DNA from: Ryuthela nishihirai
Lineage: Eukaryota; Arthropoda; Arachnida; Araneae; Heptathelidae
Length of the DNA stretch: 64,000 bases
Reading direction: 5' to 3'
NCBI GenBank assembly: GCA_038380435.1
Contig: JAWZYU010000009.1
Span: 68,105,901-68,169,900 of the forward strand
Of the stretch, positions 9,184 through 20,210 are shown one piece after another (positions within the stretch are counted from its first letter, which is position 1; every line of letters begins with the position of its first letter). The position numbers and the translations under genes are program-made. A model generated the notes under the pieces. That model saw only the letters and a program-made list of their open reading frames with translations. It was not told the origin of the DNA and ran no database searches.

Positions 9184-10733
9184 TTGCGAGTAAAAGAAAT
9201 CAGTCTAATAAGAGATGGGTCTAGGGGGCGATGGTACGGTATGTGTATGGGGGGGATAAGGGACCGTGTCCCCTCTTGAGAATGTTAAGAACGGAAACTG
9301 AGAGGAGGGAATATAAAAAAAAATACACATATTTTCCAAATAAAATTTTAAATACCACTAAAATCAAGGAAAATTTTATACCCGAAAAGCATTTCATTTC
9401 GAATCTTTAAAAAATTAAATTAATAACTATTTGCCAGAAAACAACGGTAAAGTGGAGGCGCACTTATACCTTGATCTTGGAATATATTGAAAAGTTTTTC
9501 CAGAAAATCGAAGGATTTTTATTAACTCATCCTGTTATGTTATATTACACTGATACTTCGCGTGCTGAATTTCTGTATAGTGAAACCACTTTTAGTGGTT
9601 TGTTATAACATCTGCGTTTTTATCCGTGTTGACATCAACTTTTTATCCGCGGTTTTAGCTCCTATCCGCGTTAACATCATTTTTTTTTATCCGCGAAGCG
9701 CTTTTAAATGTTAATATCGTCATCTGTGTAGGGCTCTACCTGTATAATGAGCAGAAACGCTTCGTAACCAAGTAAAAATGAAGATTGATGCTATTTTTAA
9801 GTAGCGCCATACTGGAAATACTTAAACACCCAAAATTAAATGCTAATGTGGTTCAAATAACGATAAATGGAAATTTGGTTTAAAGAAATAAAACGGATTA
9901 CCTAAAGAGTCTTTCGGTTATCAGTTAGATTCAATATATTTATTTACATGTGAAAGTGCTCTTCAAACAAATGAGCAGTAGTTAAATAAACTAACTTCTC
10001 AAAGAACACTAGTCGCTCAGAAAAGACTATTTCTCAAAGGAAATGAGTTGTTTGCTTTCAAAGATAAACACCAGCTTCACAAAACGCAGCTTTTATCAAT
10101 GCATTTTGTGAATGCTACTTAGAGGCGAGGCATTAAATTTGGAGAAACGGTGCACATAAAAAAAGAAATAAATGGGAGCGAAAGATGACTGCTTTCAAAG
10201 CATTATAAAGAGTCCAAAAATTTTAATCTTTCTTACTTGTTTATTCGGAACAAGTAACATTTTTATGATTACAAAGCACCTAGTGAAACCATCGTATTTT
10301 CAGTGGCTTCTATACGTATCATTAATTTACCACAAGTACATGACTGAACTGGATGCTTTCAAAAATACCACGTATCATCATATAAAGAATTAACCTAAAA
10401 CATTCATTATAAAGAATCGGCTTTAGAGATTATTGAATAAGACATTAAAAGCGCATTAGAATCCTTCCCTTAACGTAGAAATCGGCCTGGTAGTAGCGAA
10501 AGTTAAAGCAGAACTCCTGGAGATGGGTTCCTTTAGCGCAGCCATTTTAGAAATAAATCTATTCTCTGAGGATGAAGCATTAAAATTTATACGCGCAATT
10601 TTAATCTTTAATTCGATACATATGTATGTCTACGGAGAGAAAAAGCAGGCCGGTAATTAAAATAATTATATATATATAAGATGCATAAATTCATTTTCAA
10701 ACATTTGTTACTAATGATAATATTTTAAATATA
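9184..10733. other. AT-rich stretch with old repeat fragments
   Basis: From 9600 to 9720 there are several 'tatccgcg' blocks related to 4990-5056. A frame without a start codon (10460-10657, plus) reads NVEIGLVVAKVKAELLEMGS and then a hydrophobic segment. I do not recognise it, and at this length it may be chance. Confidence 0.35.
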
Positions 10734-11174
10734 CAAGGTGTCCCTGAATTCATGGCCCAAACGTGAGGGGGTGGTAGTACAAACCGAACCCACCAATATT
10801 CGTCATAGAATATGTGGCCGCAAACGCACCCCGGTGCCGGTAGGGGGTGCAGACGAGGCGGCACGCTTAAAAGCGCTGGATCGACCAAACCCCAGCATTC
10901 TCAGCCGCCAATGTGCGCGACAAGCCCTGTGTTTACGAGCAGGTACTCCGATCACTATTCCGTCGTTGTGCCGCATGTATCAACGTTGGTGGGCGGACGT
11001 TTGAGCATTTGTTGTAATGATCTCCAATAAATGTCACTCTGGGAACCTCTGTGTCTGTCCTTCATTTCCGATTCCTCACTGCGTTTGCGGCCGCATATTC
11101 TGTGACTAATATTGGTGGGTTCGGTGTGTACTGCCATCCCCTCACGTTTGGGCCATGAATTCAGGGACACCGTG
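10734..11174 (+). mobile_element. MITE of Tc1/mariner type, DD41D-related
   Basis: The MITE is 441 bp with TA on both sides (10732-10733, 11175-11176) and inverted ends of about 95 bp: 'gtgtccctgaattcatggcc' on the left, its complement on the right. The inner part of the ends ('caatattcgtcatagaatat') resembles the ends of the transposon at 3384-4849. It has no full transposase but keeps its last codons and a polyadenylation signal, so it is an internal-deletion derivative of a relative of that transposon. Confidence 0.85.
10961..11017 (+). pseudogene. C-terminal remnant of a DD41D-type transposase
   Basis: The codons read RRCAACINVGGRTFEHLL followed by TAA. The transposase at 3566-4639 ends RRCEACITAGGSSFEQFL, so the remnant aligns residue by residue to its last 18 codons. 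An AATAAA at 11026-11031 follows, as in the full element. The rest of the transposase has been deleted. Confidence 0.8.
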
Positions 11175-11444
11175 TATTGTTACTACAGATGAACGAGTAA
11201 CAATGAAACCGTGATGTGCTGTATCATTTTGATGCTCGCGTGTGCTTCAGCGTGTGAATTACGTCACTAGCTGATTGGAACAGTAAAAACTTTAACAATA
11301 ACGATGTTTAAGAAGAGAATGACAAAGTTGGTGATAGTGGTTGAATGTGAATATTCATTATTTTGCTCAGTGAATTAATATTAAATTAATCTTAAAAAAG
11401 TTGTTTAAGAGCCTTGAAGATTAAAACCGAACAGGCAATATGTT

Positions 11445-11616
11445 AAAAATCCATCCATAGTAACACACAGATTACCTATAGAAATAGGCTTCAACATTAG
11501 TTAATACTTCTGAAAAAATTTTGTCGTGTCGGCGATAAATTTTTTTTCAGAAGTATTAACTAATGTTGAAGTCTATTTCTACAGGTAATCTGTGTATTTA
11601 CTATGGATGGATTTTT
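11445..11616. repeat. Near-perfect hairpin, ~78-bp arms
   Basis: The left arm 11445-11521 and right arm 11537-11616 are complementary with few mismatches; the unpaired spacer is about 15 bases ('gtcgtgtcggcgat'). The spacer and the start of the right arm recur once at 11821-11858, next to a tRNA-like box A. Confidence 0.8.
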
Positions 11617-11775
11617 AATAATAAACGTTTGATCGTGATTGGCCTTCTCATTAACATCTAAATCAATAGCAACAATTGGAAAAGCTGCCACTCCAGAAGT
11701 ATAGATGGCGCCAGATCCGCCACATGTCAGTGAAAGATTTGTAAAGTCTTATTCTGAAAGATTTTCTCTTGCGAT

Positions 11776-11858
11776 GCGTGGTGTAATGGTAGCGCACTCT
11801 GGCATGAATCGATTCCTGCCGTGTCGGCGATAAAAGTTTTTTCAGAAGTATTAACTAA
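11776..11858 (+). mobile_element. tRNA-like SINE fragment related to the neighbouring hairpin
   Basis: The sequence 'gtggtgtaatggtagcgcac' looks like a D-arm/box A. 'cgattcctgcc' may be a decayed box B. It then runs into 'gtgtcggcgataaaag' and 'cagaagtattaacta', which are the loop and arm of the hairpin at 11445-11616. It is too degenerate for a working tRNA. Confidence 0.45.
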
Positions 11859-14334
11859 GGCAATAATGTTAGTTGAACAAGCAGAGCTGGCCACAATTTT
11901 TCTGTGGAAGAGTTGACGTTTGATGCATGTTCATCTTAATATGTAAAAAGAATTGATAAGGTTAATCTTGGAAAAACTAATGGGAACACATTTCATTAGT
12001 TTTTTCGCAAAGCTGATTGTTTCACTTATTGAATGTTGTTTTAAGTAATAATTTTTTTTGTAATAAGATAACCACTTAAAGCATAATTTCCTTTATGCTT
12101 TGAGTGGAGACTGTAAGAATTGTAAATATGACTATTTGAAGTATTGGTGGATTATACGAAATATTCTTTTGGTGGTTTATTTTATTTATGAAGATAACGA
12201 GTCGTGTTAGTCGAATTTATTTTATATGTGTGTTTCTCTTTATACTTTTGTAATAAATTAGTTCATTTATGAATTTTTGTTGCTAAACAATATTTTTTAA
12301 CTCATGTTCACGATATCCCATTAAAAATTTATAACAATACGTTTCTTGAATATCTAGGTTTTTGGATTTAAATTGTAGTAATGTTTAGTGAAAAAGCATT
12401 TTACTGCTCTGGAATCTTACACATTCCACAATAAATAACTATGTGTGTATAGTAGTGGCAAGGCCATAATGTTAGCAGGAAGACGACCAGCGGGCCGTTT
12501 GCCACGTAGACCTCTCGGTCGATTGACTGATGAAAACAAACATAATAAAATTTAAAGATAACGTGATGAAAAATTGCTGGGAGTCATTCTATATACATAT
12601 CAAAGTACCATCCTGTATACATACCAAAGTCATTCCTGTATACATAACAAAGTACCTTCTGCGTAATTTTTAAGCATGTGTAAAGTTTCACACTATTTAA
12701 TAACGAAAGTTGTGTGCCACTTGCAATATAGCTCTGCACTGCTATTCAACACAGTTTTAAAAATAACAAATATGTTTGATGTATGATAATTCTTGCGTTA
12801 TTTTAGCTTCTGCCATTTAACAAATATTTATGTATAGTAACACATCGCGAGGAAATATTTGGAGGGATGTAAACTAATTTCTTTTTATGCAGACTTAAAG
12901 TCGAAATCGCGTTTTATTACAGAATGGAGACTTAAAATTTTAACTCAATACGGAGTAGCACGGGAAAAGGCACTTCAACAAAATGCAATTCATACATATA
13001 CCGTGTTGCATCAATACTTATATGAAGCATATGATCTCGGGTTAACGTCATTATCTTCACAAATAGCATGTGAAGAATAATTTTCGAAATTGAAAATGAT
13101 ACTAAAAAGAATAAGGAATTGAATTTCATGAGTCAACCACATTTCGAAACATTTATGCTGATGAGTGTAAAGAGAAGAATTATAGCAGAGATACCAAAGA
13201 AAAAATAATATGAAACTTATAGGATTGAGGTACAGTCGCTCAAAAAATATCCGAACAAAATGGTTGATTACAGAATTCAGAAAAAAATATCTTGCAATGA
13301 TTTTTTTTTAGAAATTAATGATCTGGCAACCTTCGTGTATTGTACTCGAATTTTTCATTTGAACGACTTTTATAAATATATATGTTTCATTTAAATGAAA
13401 AGTTTAGAAGTCGGGAACTGAACACACAAAGGTTTAATTTTATATATATATTTTTTTTCTATGCCTGTTGAGACATTTACCCCAACATGTTGGAAACAAG
13501 AACATTCGTAGAATGCTCTTCTCTGTTTCTTATGTTCCAGGCTCTCTCAACGATACCTATTTAATAGAGTCAACCTTTCATGATATATGCATTATCACTT
13601 CTAATAAAATGCTTCTTCTTAATGAATATGGTGAAAAAGAGGTCAAAGATATAAAATGAGTGGGATGGTAAATCCAGTTTCTTTTTAATATGGGGCTAGA
13701 GATATATAGGGGGCTGTTACTTCAGAGCACGCTAGAAATGCTCTTTTAGGACACCCCTGAACAGGTCTCCTAAAAACTGCTTAGGGGTTTTGGAACTGCT
13801 GCCATTGTCTTCAGATAACAGAATGATGGATACAAAGAATATATCCACGTCCGTGAATATATTCACGACCCAACCTTCCAATGTTTATCCTTCGTCTCGA
13901 GTTGACTAAACATTTTCTTGAAGCATTTGGGAGCAATCGGTTATTCCAGACAACGTAGTATTTCAGTTTGAAATGATAGAGAGTCTACGAAAGCATTTCT
14001 TCAGTAGGATATCTGTTTCACACTTTGCAGGATTTTATACGGGATTTGCATGTTGATTTCTACAAACCCTACAACATATTCTAAGGTATATTAATATATT
14101 TTATTTACCTCATAAAGATTGCCTTTTTATTCCAAACTTAGATATCCATGCTTAATGTTTGACGAGCAGTATATTATGTAAGTATGTTATAGAAGTTGTG
14201 GAAAATTTATCGGTAAAAATAACTAAGAATTTTGTCCCTTCCAAATTCGTGTAGTGTCATCGCATTTGCACTTGATAATAATAAATGATAAGAGAGATCA
14301 AACATAGGATCAAGCACAGGTTTCTTCGTAAGTT
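11859..14334. other. AT-rich stretch, nothing firmly recognised
   Basis: It contains a 'ctgtatacat' short direct repeat (12590-12650), a small dyad 'atatatccacgtccgtgaatatatt' region near 13840-13870, and two short frames (12859-13080, 13468-13659) that match nothing I know. Confidence 0.35.
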
Positions 14335-14345
14335 CCAAATACAGA

Positions 14346-14689
14346 GGGCGGAGCAGTAGCATACCAGGTCAGCATTCTGCAGTTCCCAGGTTCGAGTTCC
14401 ATATGGGACAACATTGAGATTTATCTCTACGAATCTCCCTGCCCTTGTTCAGTAGATCACTACCGATGAGTTTAGAAAGGCGGTCGTCCATGCAATGGGA
14501 CGTTAACCCGTAGCGCCGTGTGGGAGAGATACATACCTTTTGCATGTTAAAGAACACGCTGGATGGCCTTGGCGGGAGCTGTGCAGTGGGTTCCTTCCCC
14601 CAACCTTCACTAGTCCTCGGGATTCTTGTGACCTGGCCAATTAGCCAGTTGTGTGAAAATAGTGCCTCTCAAAGATAAAGCAACCCAAC
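14346..14689 (+). mobile_element. SINE1 copy B
   Basis: Plus-strand copy with box B 'ggttcgagttcc', the central 'gggacgttaaccc' block, 'catgttaaagaacacgctgg' and the 'caacccaaccc' end. The 11-bp target duplication 'ccaaatacaga' lies at 14335-14345 and 14690-14700. The head is decayed ('gagcagtagcatacc'). Confidence 0.8.
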
Positions 14690-14850
14690 CCAAATACAGA
14701 TATCCTCGATTTCTTAAGCGGATTTTCTCGTTAACGCGATTTCACATAAACGTTGATATAAACAAACACAGATGGATAAGACATCACCTTTATACATTGG
14801 TTTCCATGAATTAAAGATCGACCTTAAGTTTTTCAATGAGAAGCTGACGT

Positions 14851-15302
14851 CGAACTTCTAAAATAAGCGATTTTGTTTTAAAATTAATAGAAAATAAAGA
14901 TTTCAATCAAATGTACCAATATGTCGATTTTCAATCCAATTCCAATATTTGTTCAGTATTTAATAAGTTATGGAAGTTTAAATATTTAACAAACAGCAGT
15001 GCCAGTCTTAAGAAACTTATAACGAACTCATGAATAGTGAAATAATTCTTTGCACAAACTTCTAAAATATACAATTATTTAATTAAACGCTTTGATAAAA
15101 TACTCATTAGTGAGTTTTAATTAACTTCTGAAGTCAATTTTTGTGATTGGAATTTTTATTGTTAAATGTTCAAACTTCAAAAACTCATTAAATACTGAAC
15201 GAATATTGTTGAAAATCGAGATAATTGATATATTTGATTGAAATATTTATCTTCCATCACATTTTTCAAAGAACAAAAACAAACTTATTTTCGAAGTTAT
15301 AG
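14851..15302. repeat. Foldback, FB1 family copy 2
   Basis: The arms 14851-14995 and 15156-15302 pair over about 145 bp: 'atttcaatcaaat' with 'atttgattgaaat', and 'gttcagtatttaataagtta' with 'actcattaaatactgaac'. The core wording (grade of 'aatactgaacgaatattgtt') is shared with the foldback at 2750-3260 and the half copy at 15640-15910. Confidence 0.65.
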
Positions 15303-15331
15303 CGCTTAGACGTTAGTTTCCCATTTATATA

Positions 15332-15620
15332 AAATAGAGTTGTTAATGGTATGGTTAAGTTGTTAACATAGAGTTGCTAATGGTATGGTTAAGTTATTAA
15401 CATAGAGTTGCTAATGGTATGGTTAAGTTGTTAACATAGAGTTGTTAATGGTATGGTTAAGTTGTTAACATAGAGTTGTTAATGGTATGGTTAAGTTGTT
15501 AACATAGAGTTGTTAATGGTATGGTTAAGTTAACATAGAGTTGTTAATGGTATGGTTAAGTTGTTAACATAGAGGTGTTAATGTTATATGGTTAAGTTGT
15601 TAACATAGAGTTGTTAATAG
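15332..15620 (+). repeat. 34-bp minisatellite, about 8.5 units
   Basis: The unit starts 'aacatagagttgttaatggt' and continues 'atggttaagttgtt'. Most units differ at one or two sites. One unit is shortened to about 30 bp and one is lengthened by 'ttat'. It sits between two FB1 foldback pieces. Confidence 0.9.
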
Positions 15621-15639
15621 TAAAGAGTAGTTAAAGTAA

Positions 15640-15910
15640 CATAAGTGTATGCTTTAGAATTTTCTGCAAAAAATTCTTTCAATAATTGTCAGTTTGCATA
15701 AGTGTGTTAGAACTTACTATGTTGCTGTTAAATATTCAAGCTTCAATAGCTCTTTAAATACCCAAAGAATGTCGTTAAAATCGAGATTTAAAAAGATTTG
15801 AATGCGATATCAATTTATCAAGTCCTGTTTTCCTGTAAAATGTTTATTGTAGGAATTACGGATCTTCGAATTTCATTCTCTGTTGACTTAACACGGGAAT
15901 GCTCATTTTT
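15640..15910. repeat. Half copy of the FB1 foldback
   Basis: 'gttaaatattcaagcttcaa', 'aaatacccaaagaatgtcgt' and 'atcttcgaatttc...gacttaacacgggaatgctc' match the right arms of the other FB1 copies. No left arm is present. Confidence 0.5.
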
Positions 15911-16468
15911 GTCCATCACTTGTATTTAAATGAGGATTAAAAGTCGCACTAGAAGAGTTAGACAGATCTGTCTGTTTCATCAGCTTTTTTTCCCATGAGA
16001 TCAGTAAGTAAAGCAAATATAATAATAAATAATATCATTCATTTCATGCCAAGGAGTGAATTAAGACAAAACGTATGGGGAAGTAACCTCCTTTTATAAA
16101 GCTATTGATAGCGAAAAAAATCGAGTTATGCTTGAAAATGCAGTTATCGGGTAAATAGGGGATTGCCAAAAAATATGGGAAATAAATTTTCCCACAATTT
16201 TAGAATAGAAACTTTCGGTTTAGAATAGTTAGTTAGAATAGAATACTTAGAGCTTATTTTGACACGTGAAATTAGTTAGTAATTACAGACGAAAGTAAAA
16301 CAAAATGAATTGATATCTGTAAGAAACATTCAAACGGTTTCCGAAAAAACAGAATTATAGCTAGTTTGTTGTAACTTACTGTCTAATATAACTTTTAAAG
16401 ACAGTTGCAAATCACTTTTAGATCTTAACTTCTGTGAATAGCTTTAAAGTTATTTCACGAGGTAAAAG
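15911..16468. other. AT-rich stretch, nothing recognised
   Basis: No motif, shared repeat or credible frame is visible. Confidence 0.35.
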
Positions 16469-16885
16469 GTTGTTTCATCTCTGAGCGAAACTTTTTATGC
16501 ACACAATGGGTTAAATGGCCTCGTGACAAGGACCCCAAAATCTCAGAAAAGGCTGAAGCCCTTCTTCAGCCTTTTCTGAAATTTTGTGGTCCTTGTCACG
16601 AGTCCGTTTAACCCATTGTGTGCATAAAAAGTTTCGCTCAGAGATGAAACTATTAGACAGCTGTTAGGAAAAAGATGCAAGCATCCCAGCAATGTCATCT
16701 AGCGTATTCTTTAACGGGCACAAAGAATGGCTTTCCAGCACACCTAGCCTTGGTTTATTGTCCCATACGAAGGACGGCGGATTCTACAAGTCCAATTGTA
16801 TTCAGTTCATTACCAAGGGCAAATCAGGGTTAAACGGAGAATTTTCTCAACTCTCGTAGAGTTGGGACTCGAACATGGGGACGCG
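16469..16885 (-). mobile_element. SINE1 copy C with an inverted duplication of its 3' end
   Basis: From right to left on the minus strand: a box B remnant ('gttcgagtcccaac'), the central block, 'gttaaagaatacgc', then the 3' end. The last ~87 bp appear twice in opposite orientation, forming a hairpin at 16472-16650. It is diverged from the consensus throughout. Confidence 0.75.
16472..16650. repeat. Hairpin made from a SINE 3' end, 87-bp arms and 5-base loop
   Basis: The arms 16472-16558 and 16564-16650 are complementary with about five mismatches, separated by 'ccctt'. Each arm is the SINE1 3' segment from 'gtttcatctctgagcg' to 'cagaaaaggctgaag'. Confidence 0.9.
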
Positions 16886-17212
16886 CGACAGACCAGACCG
16901 AAATTAGAACAAGGTTAGAAAGAGTAGAAATGGAACAGAAATATCGTGTTTTTTTTTTGGTAATTTAAATTGTTTCGATTCCACTGAATCTGTTTCAGTA
17001 ACAAGGTTGCAACTTCAATTGCATCCAATTAAGGTGTCCAGAAGGTGTCTTTGAAAAAGGAAATTTCTTTATTATCCGTATCTTTTTTTATTCTTTTTTG
17101 CAGAATAAATGTTGTCTTTAGTCCTTTTTTAACTACTAATGGAAATGATTTTTTACTTCTGATAAAACGTTTTGACTTCCAAAAAGATCGACATTATAAA
17201 ATATGTTAATAT

Positions 17213-17972
17213 TTAAGAAAATATTTTAAAAGAATCAGAAATATTCGAAATTACTAACCTAATTTTAACAATTAAAGAGAATCCCTCAACTCTATAAATT
17301 CTAACTAATCAGGTTCAACAGCAACTGCCAAAAAGCAAGTTTGCAAATTTAAAAGTATTAAATACATTAATAAAAAATTGACTCTTACATTTTGCAAATA
17401 ATCATTTATAAAAAATTCAAATTAACCCTTTATCAAAAAACGTTACCGATCACTGCTGCAGATGTCAGAAAATTTCCAAAATCATTTGAATCGAAGTGTC
17501 AATTTTTACTGAATTATTACTAGTTCAAAATATTTACTATTTTATTGTAATTAGTTTTTTGTTTTTTTTTTTTATTTGAAGAACATCATTGAGGTTCGTT
17601 CAAATTGTTTACGTTGAATTTAGGTATAGGAAGGTTTGCAAATAGTCAAGAAATTAAATTCATATTTCATTTCATAATTGTTATACATTATCTTTCTAGG
17701 ACCTACATACTACACAAATTTAATAATAATATTTCTACAAATTAAATAGAAAACTTTTTTGATAAAGGGTTAATATTTGGTTATTTGCAAAATGTAAGAG
17801 TTATGTTTTTATTAATATATCTATTACATTTCTATTGCAAACCTTCCGCTTTTTGACAGTTGCTGCTAAACCTGATTATTTAGAATTGATAGAGTTCAAG
17901 GATTCTATTTAAGTGTTAAAATTAGGTTAATAATTTTGAATATTTCTGATTCTTTTAAAACATTTTCTTCCA
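17213..17972. repeat. Long inverted repeat, ~230-bp arms and ~300-bp loop
   Basis: Arms 17213-17447 and 17750-17972. Examples: 'taaccctttatcaaaaaacg' pairs with 'cttttttgataaagggttaa', 'actcttacattttgcaaata' with 'tatttgcaaaatgtaagagt', and 'aagaatcagaaatattcgaa' with 'ttgaatatttctgattctttt'. Identity is roughly 85%. The loop has no coding signal. It may be a MITE or foldback family. Confidence 0.8.
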
Positions 17973-18632
17973 AGAATTAAAACAAACGATTATTAGCCAA
18001 ATAATGAATGAACTAATTTAATTACAGAGGTAATTATATCACATATAAAAAAATTTCAACTAAACACAAATTTGTCTACCATTAGTCTGAAGTTAAACCA
18101 TCAAAAGAATGTTTCACAATTCGTAACTATTCTTACAGACTTTACTCATAGAATAATCAATCTTATTACAACATTCAATAAAAGACACAATTATTTTTGA
18201 TGATATGCCTATAAGTTATCAAGATTCACCTTTCCAATTTTATATTTCGCTTTAAATACCTTTCCGGCACCAAATCTCCTTTGCTCTTACACTAGTAGAC
18301 CTCTTTAATACAATACTACCACCAAAATTAAGTTTCATAATGCTAACTTCGCACTTAAAATTCTTAATACAAAACAACACTAAAAAGGCAGACCAACTCT
18401 TTACACTATGGTAAACTTCCAGTGTTTTCTCAACTCGTTATATTTCAAAGTCTCTCTTTGTTTCAACATATTAGTGACGAAATCATCATGCTGAAGCATA
18501 CCACGAGCGTCAGATGGCACCTGTTCCGGTGTTATCGTTGCTCATTTTCCTCTCATAACAATACATTGGAATTGATTGGAGCAGTCTCAACAATTTTTCT
18601 CTCACATTTTCACCTGGATCAGATCTCCAGTT
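17973..18632. other. AT-rich stretch, nothing recognised
   Basis: A short frame at 18422-18670 runs into the neighbouring SINE and has no motif. Confidence 0.35.
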
Positions 18633-18644
18633 CATCGATATCAA

Positions 18645-19035
18645 GGGGGCGGGGGTGGCTCAGTCGGTAGCGCGCCAGGCTCGTAAACTGTAGTTCCCAG
18701 GTTCGAGTCCCAGCTGGGTCAGCGTTGAGATTTATCTCCGCAAAATTCCCCGCCCTGCCCACGGTCGGTAGGGGACACCGATGGGGTTGGAAAGGCCGCC
18801 GTCCGTCGGATGGGACGTTAAGCCGTGGCCCCGTGTGCGGGAGAGCCATACCCTGTGCACGTTAAAGAACACGCTGGATGGCCTTGACGGGAGGCTACCA
18901 TCTGTCTCCCAACAGCTGTTCCAGTGGGTCCCCTCCCCCAACCTTCTCTGAGCCTTCGGGGTCCATGTGACCTGGCCATTTAGCCCATGGTGTGCAAAAA
19001 AGTGCCGCTCAGAGGTAAAACAACCCAACCCAACC
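18645..19035 (+). mobile_element. SINE1 copy D, best preserved copy
   Basis: 391 bp. The order is a GC-rich head, box A 'ctcagtcggtagcgcg', box B 'ggttcgagtcc', 'gatgggacgttaagccgtgg', 'cacgttaaagaacacgctgg', 'gtgacctggccatttagccc' and the '(caaccc)n' tail. The 12-bp target duplication 'catcgatatcaa' lies at 18633-18644 and 19036-19047. The perfect duplication indicates a recent insertion, and this copy can serve as the family reference. Confidence 0.92.
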
Positions 19036-19047
19036 CATCGATATCAA

Positions 19048-19904
19048 AATTAATGAGAATTTCCGTTATTCGATTTTAATGAAATCCAACTGAATAATCT
19101 TGTCTTCGAAAATCCATTATCCAATATCAAATGGGCAAATATTTTTAAAAATCTGAAAGTATTGAATTTCACTCCGAATAATTCCAAGAATATAATTTTT
19201 TGGCCACAAATGTTGAAAGAATATTTTCATTGATGGGAACGCAATGCATAAATCAAAGAAACAAAAATATCCGCTCTATCAATAATAGTAAATACAGAGA
19301 TTACCTGTTGACATAGAAATCAAGCACTATTTATTTCAAAAAATATTTCTTGATATCCACTCTATGTTCAATACCGACTCTGGTTTATAATTGTAAGGTA
19401 CTGTCTTGTACAACGATTTTAGGGAAAATCAAAACCCAAAAAAAAAAACAAATTATCAAATACTCAAATAATGTTCTTTTTTTTCAGGAGTCATAAATTC
19501 ATATTCCACCCAGCTAAAGATAATTTTTCTCATATAACCATGATTGTTCACATTTACTCTTGATTCACTTGTGTTTGCTTAAATTAAATATGAATTTTCC
19601 AATGAAAACCATCTTAATTATGAGCTAGAAGAAAAGCTAGTTTTATGGTTTCTTTGATAACAATCAAATTTATGCAACATTCGTTTTTGAAACAAAGGTT
19701 TCCTGACACGTTTATGCATTTTCAAAAAGATAAGAACTTTTTTTTTATATTAAAAAAAGCTCTCTTTTACTGTTTTCGCCATATGATCTCTTTATAACTG
19801 TTTATTTTCTAGCTGTGAGTTTTTTCGAAAAGCTGTTTTACTCCCACAAAAAGTATATAATTATGAATAAACAAAGATATATAAGCAAAAATATTTTCCG
19901 ATGC
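19048..19904. other. AT-rich stretch, nothing recognised
   Basis: No repeat shared with the window and no credible frame. Confidence 0.35.
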
Positions 19905-20022
19905 TATCTGCTGAGGTCCTGCCATCCTCTCAGATCTTCTACTGTGGCATATAAACTGACAGGCTCCTGTCAGACCTCTGTGGCAAGCAGCTGCTTGAGG
20001 GGGTATTTATTTATTTTTTTTT
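19905..20022 (+). mobile_element. SINE2 copy, 5'-truncated
   Basis: It starts at 'tgctgaggtcctgccatcct' and ends 'agctgcttgagggggtattt' plus an (ATTT)n tail. It lacks the tRNA-like head found at 24541-24750. Confidence 0.8.
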
Positions 20023-20210
20023 ATAAAGTATCATATTGAAAATAAGAATAATAAGGTCTTTAATACTCTAAATAAACATGGAAGAAATGAACTAATTCTC
20101 TCTGAAACTAAAGAATATAATTCAACACGTATGACAGGATTTTCTGAGTTGCGTTCACCTTTTGTATTCAGAAACCATTTAAAAAGTTTAGGATATCGAT
20201 AAATTAATGG

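Noticed and set aside
15332..15620. 34-bp repeats as CRISPR or telomere-type DNA
   Set aside because: No spacers and no telomere motif; plain tandem array.
18732..19028. 98-residue minus-strand frame inside SINE1, and similar frames in other copies
   Set aside because: Anti-sense reading of the SINE; the same apparent peptide recurs wherever the SINE does.
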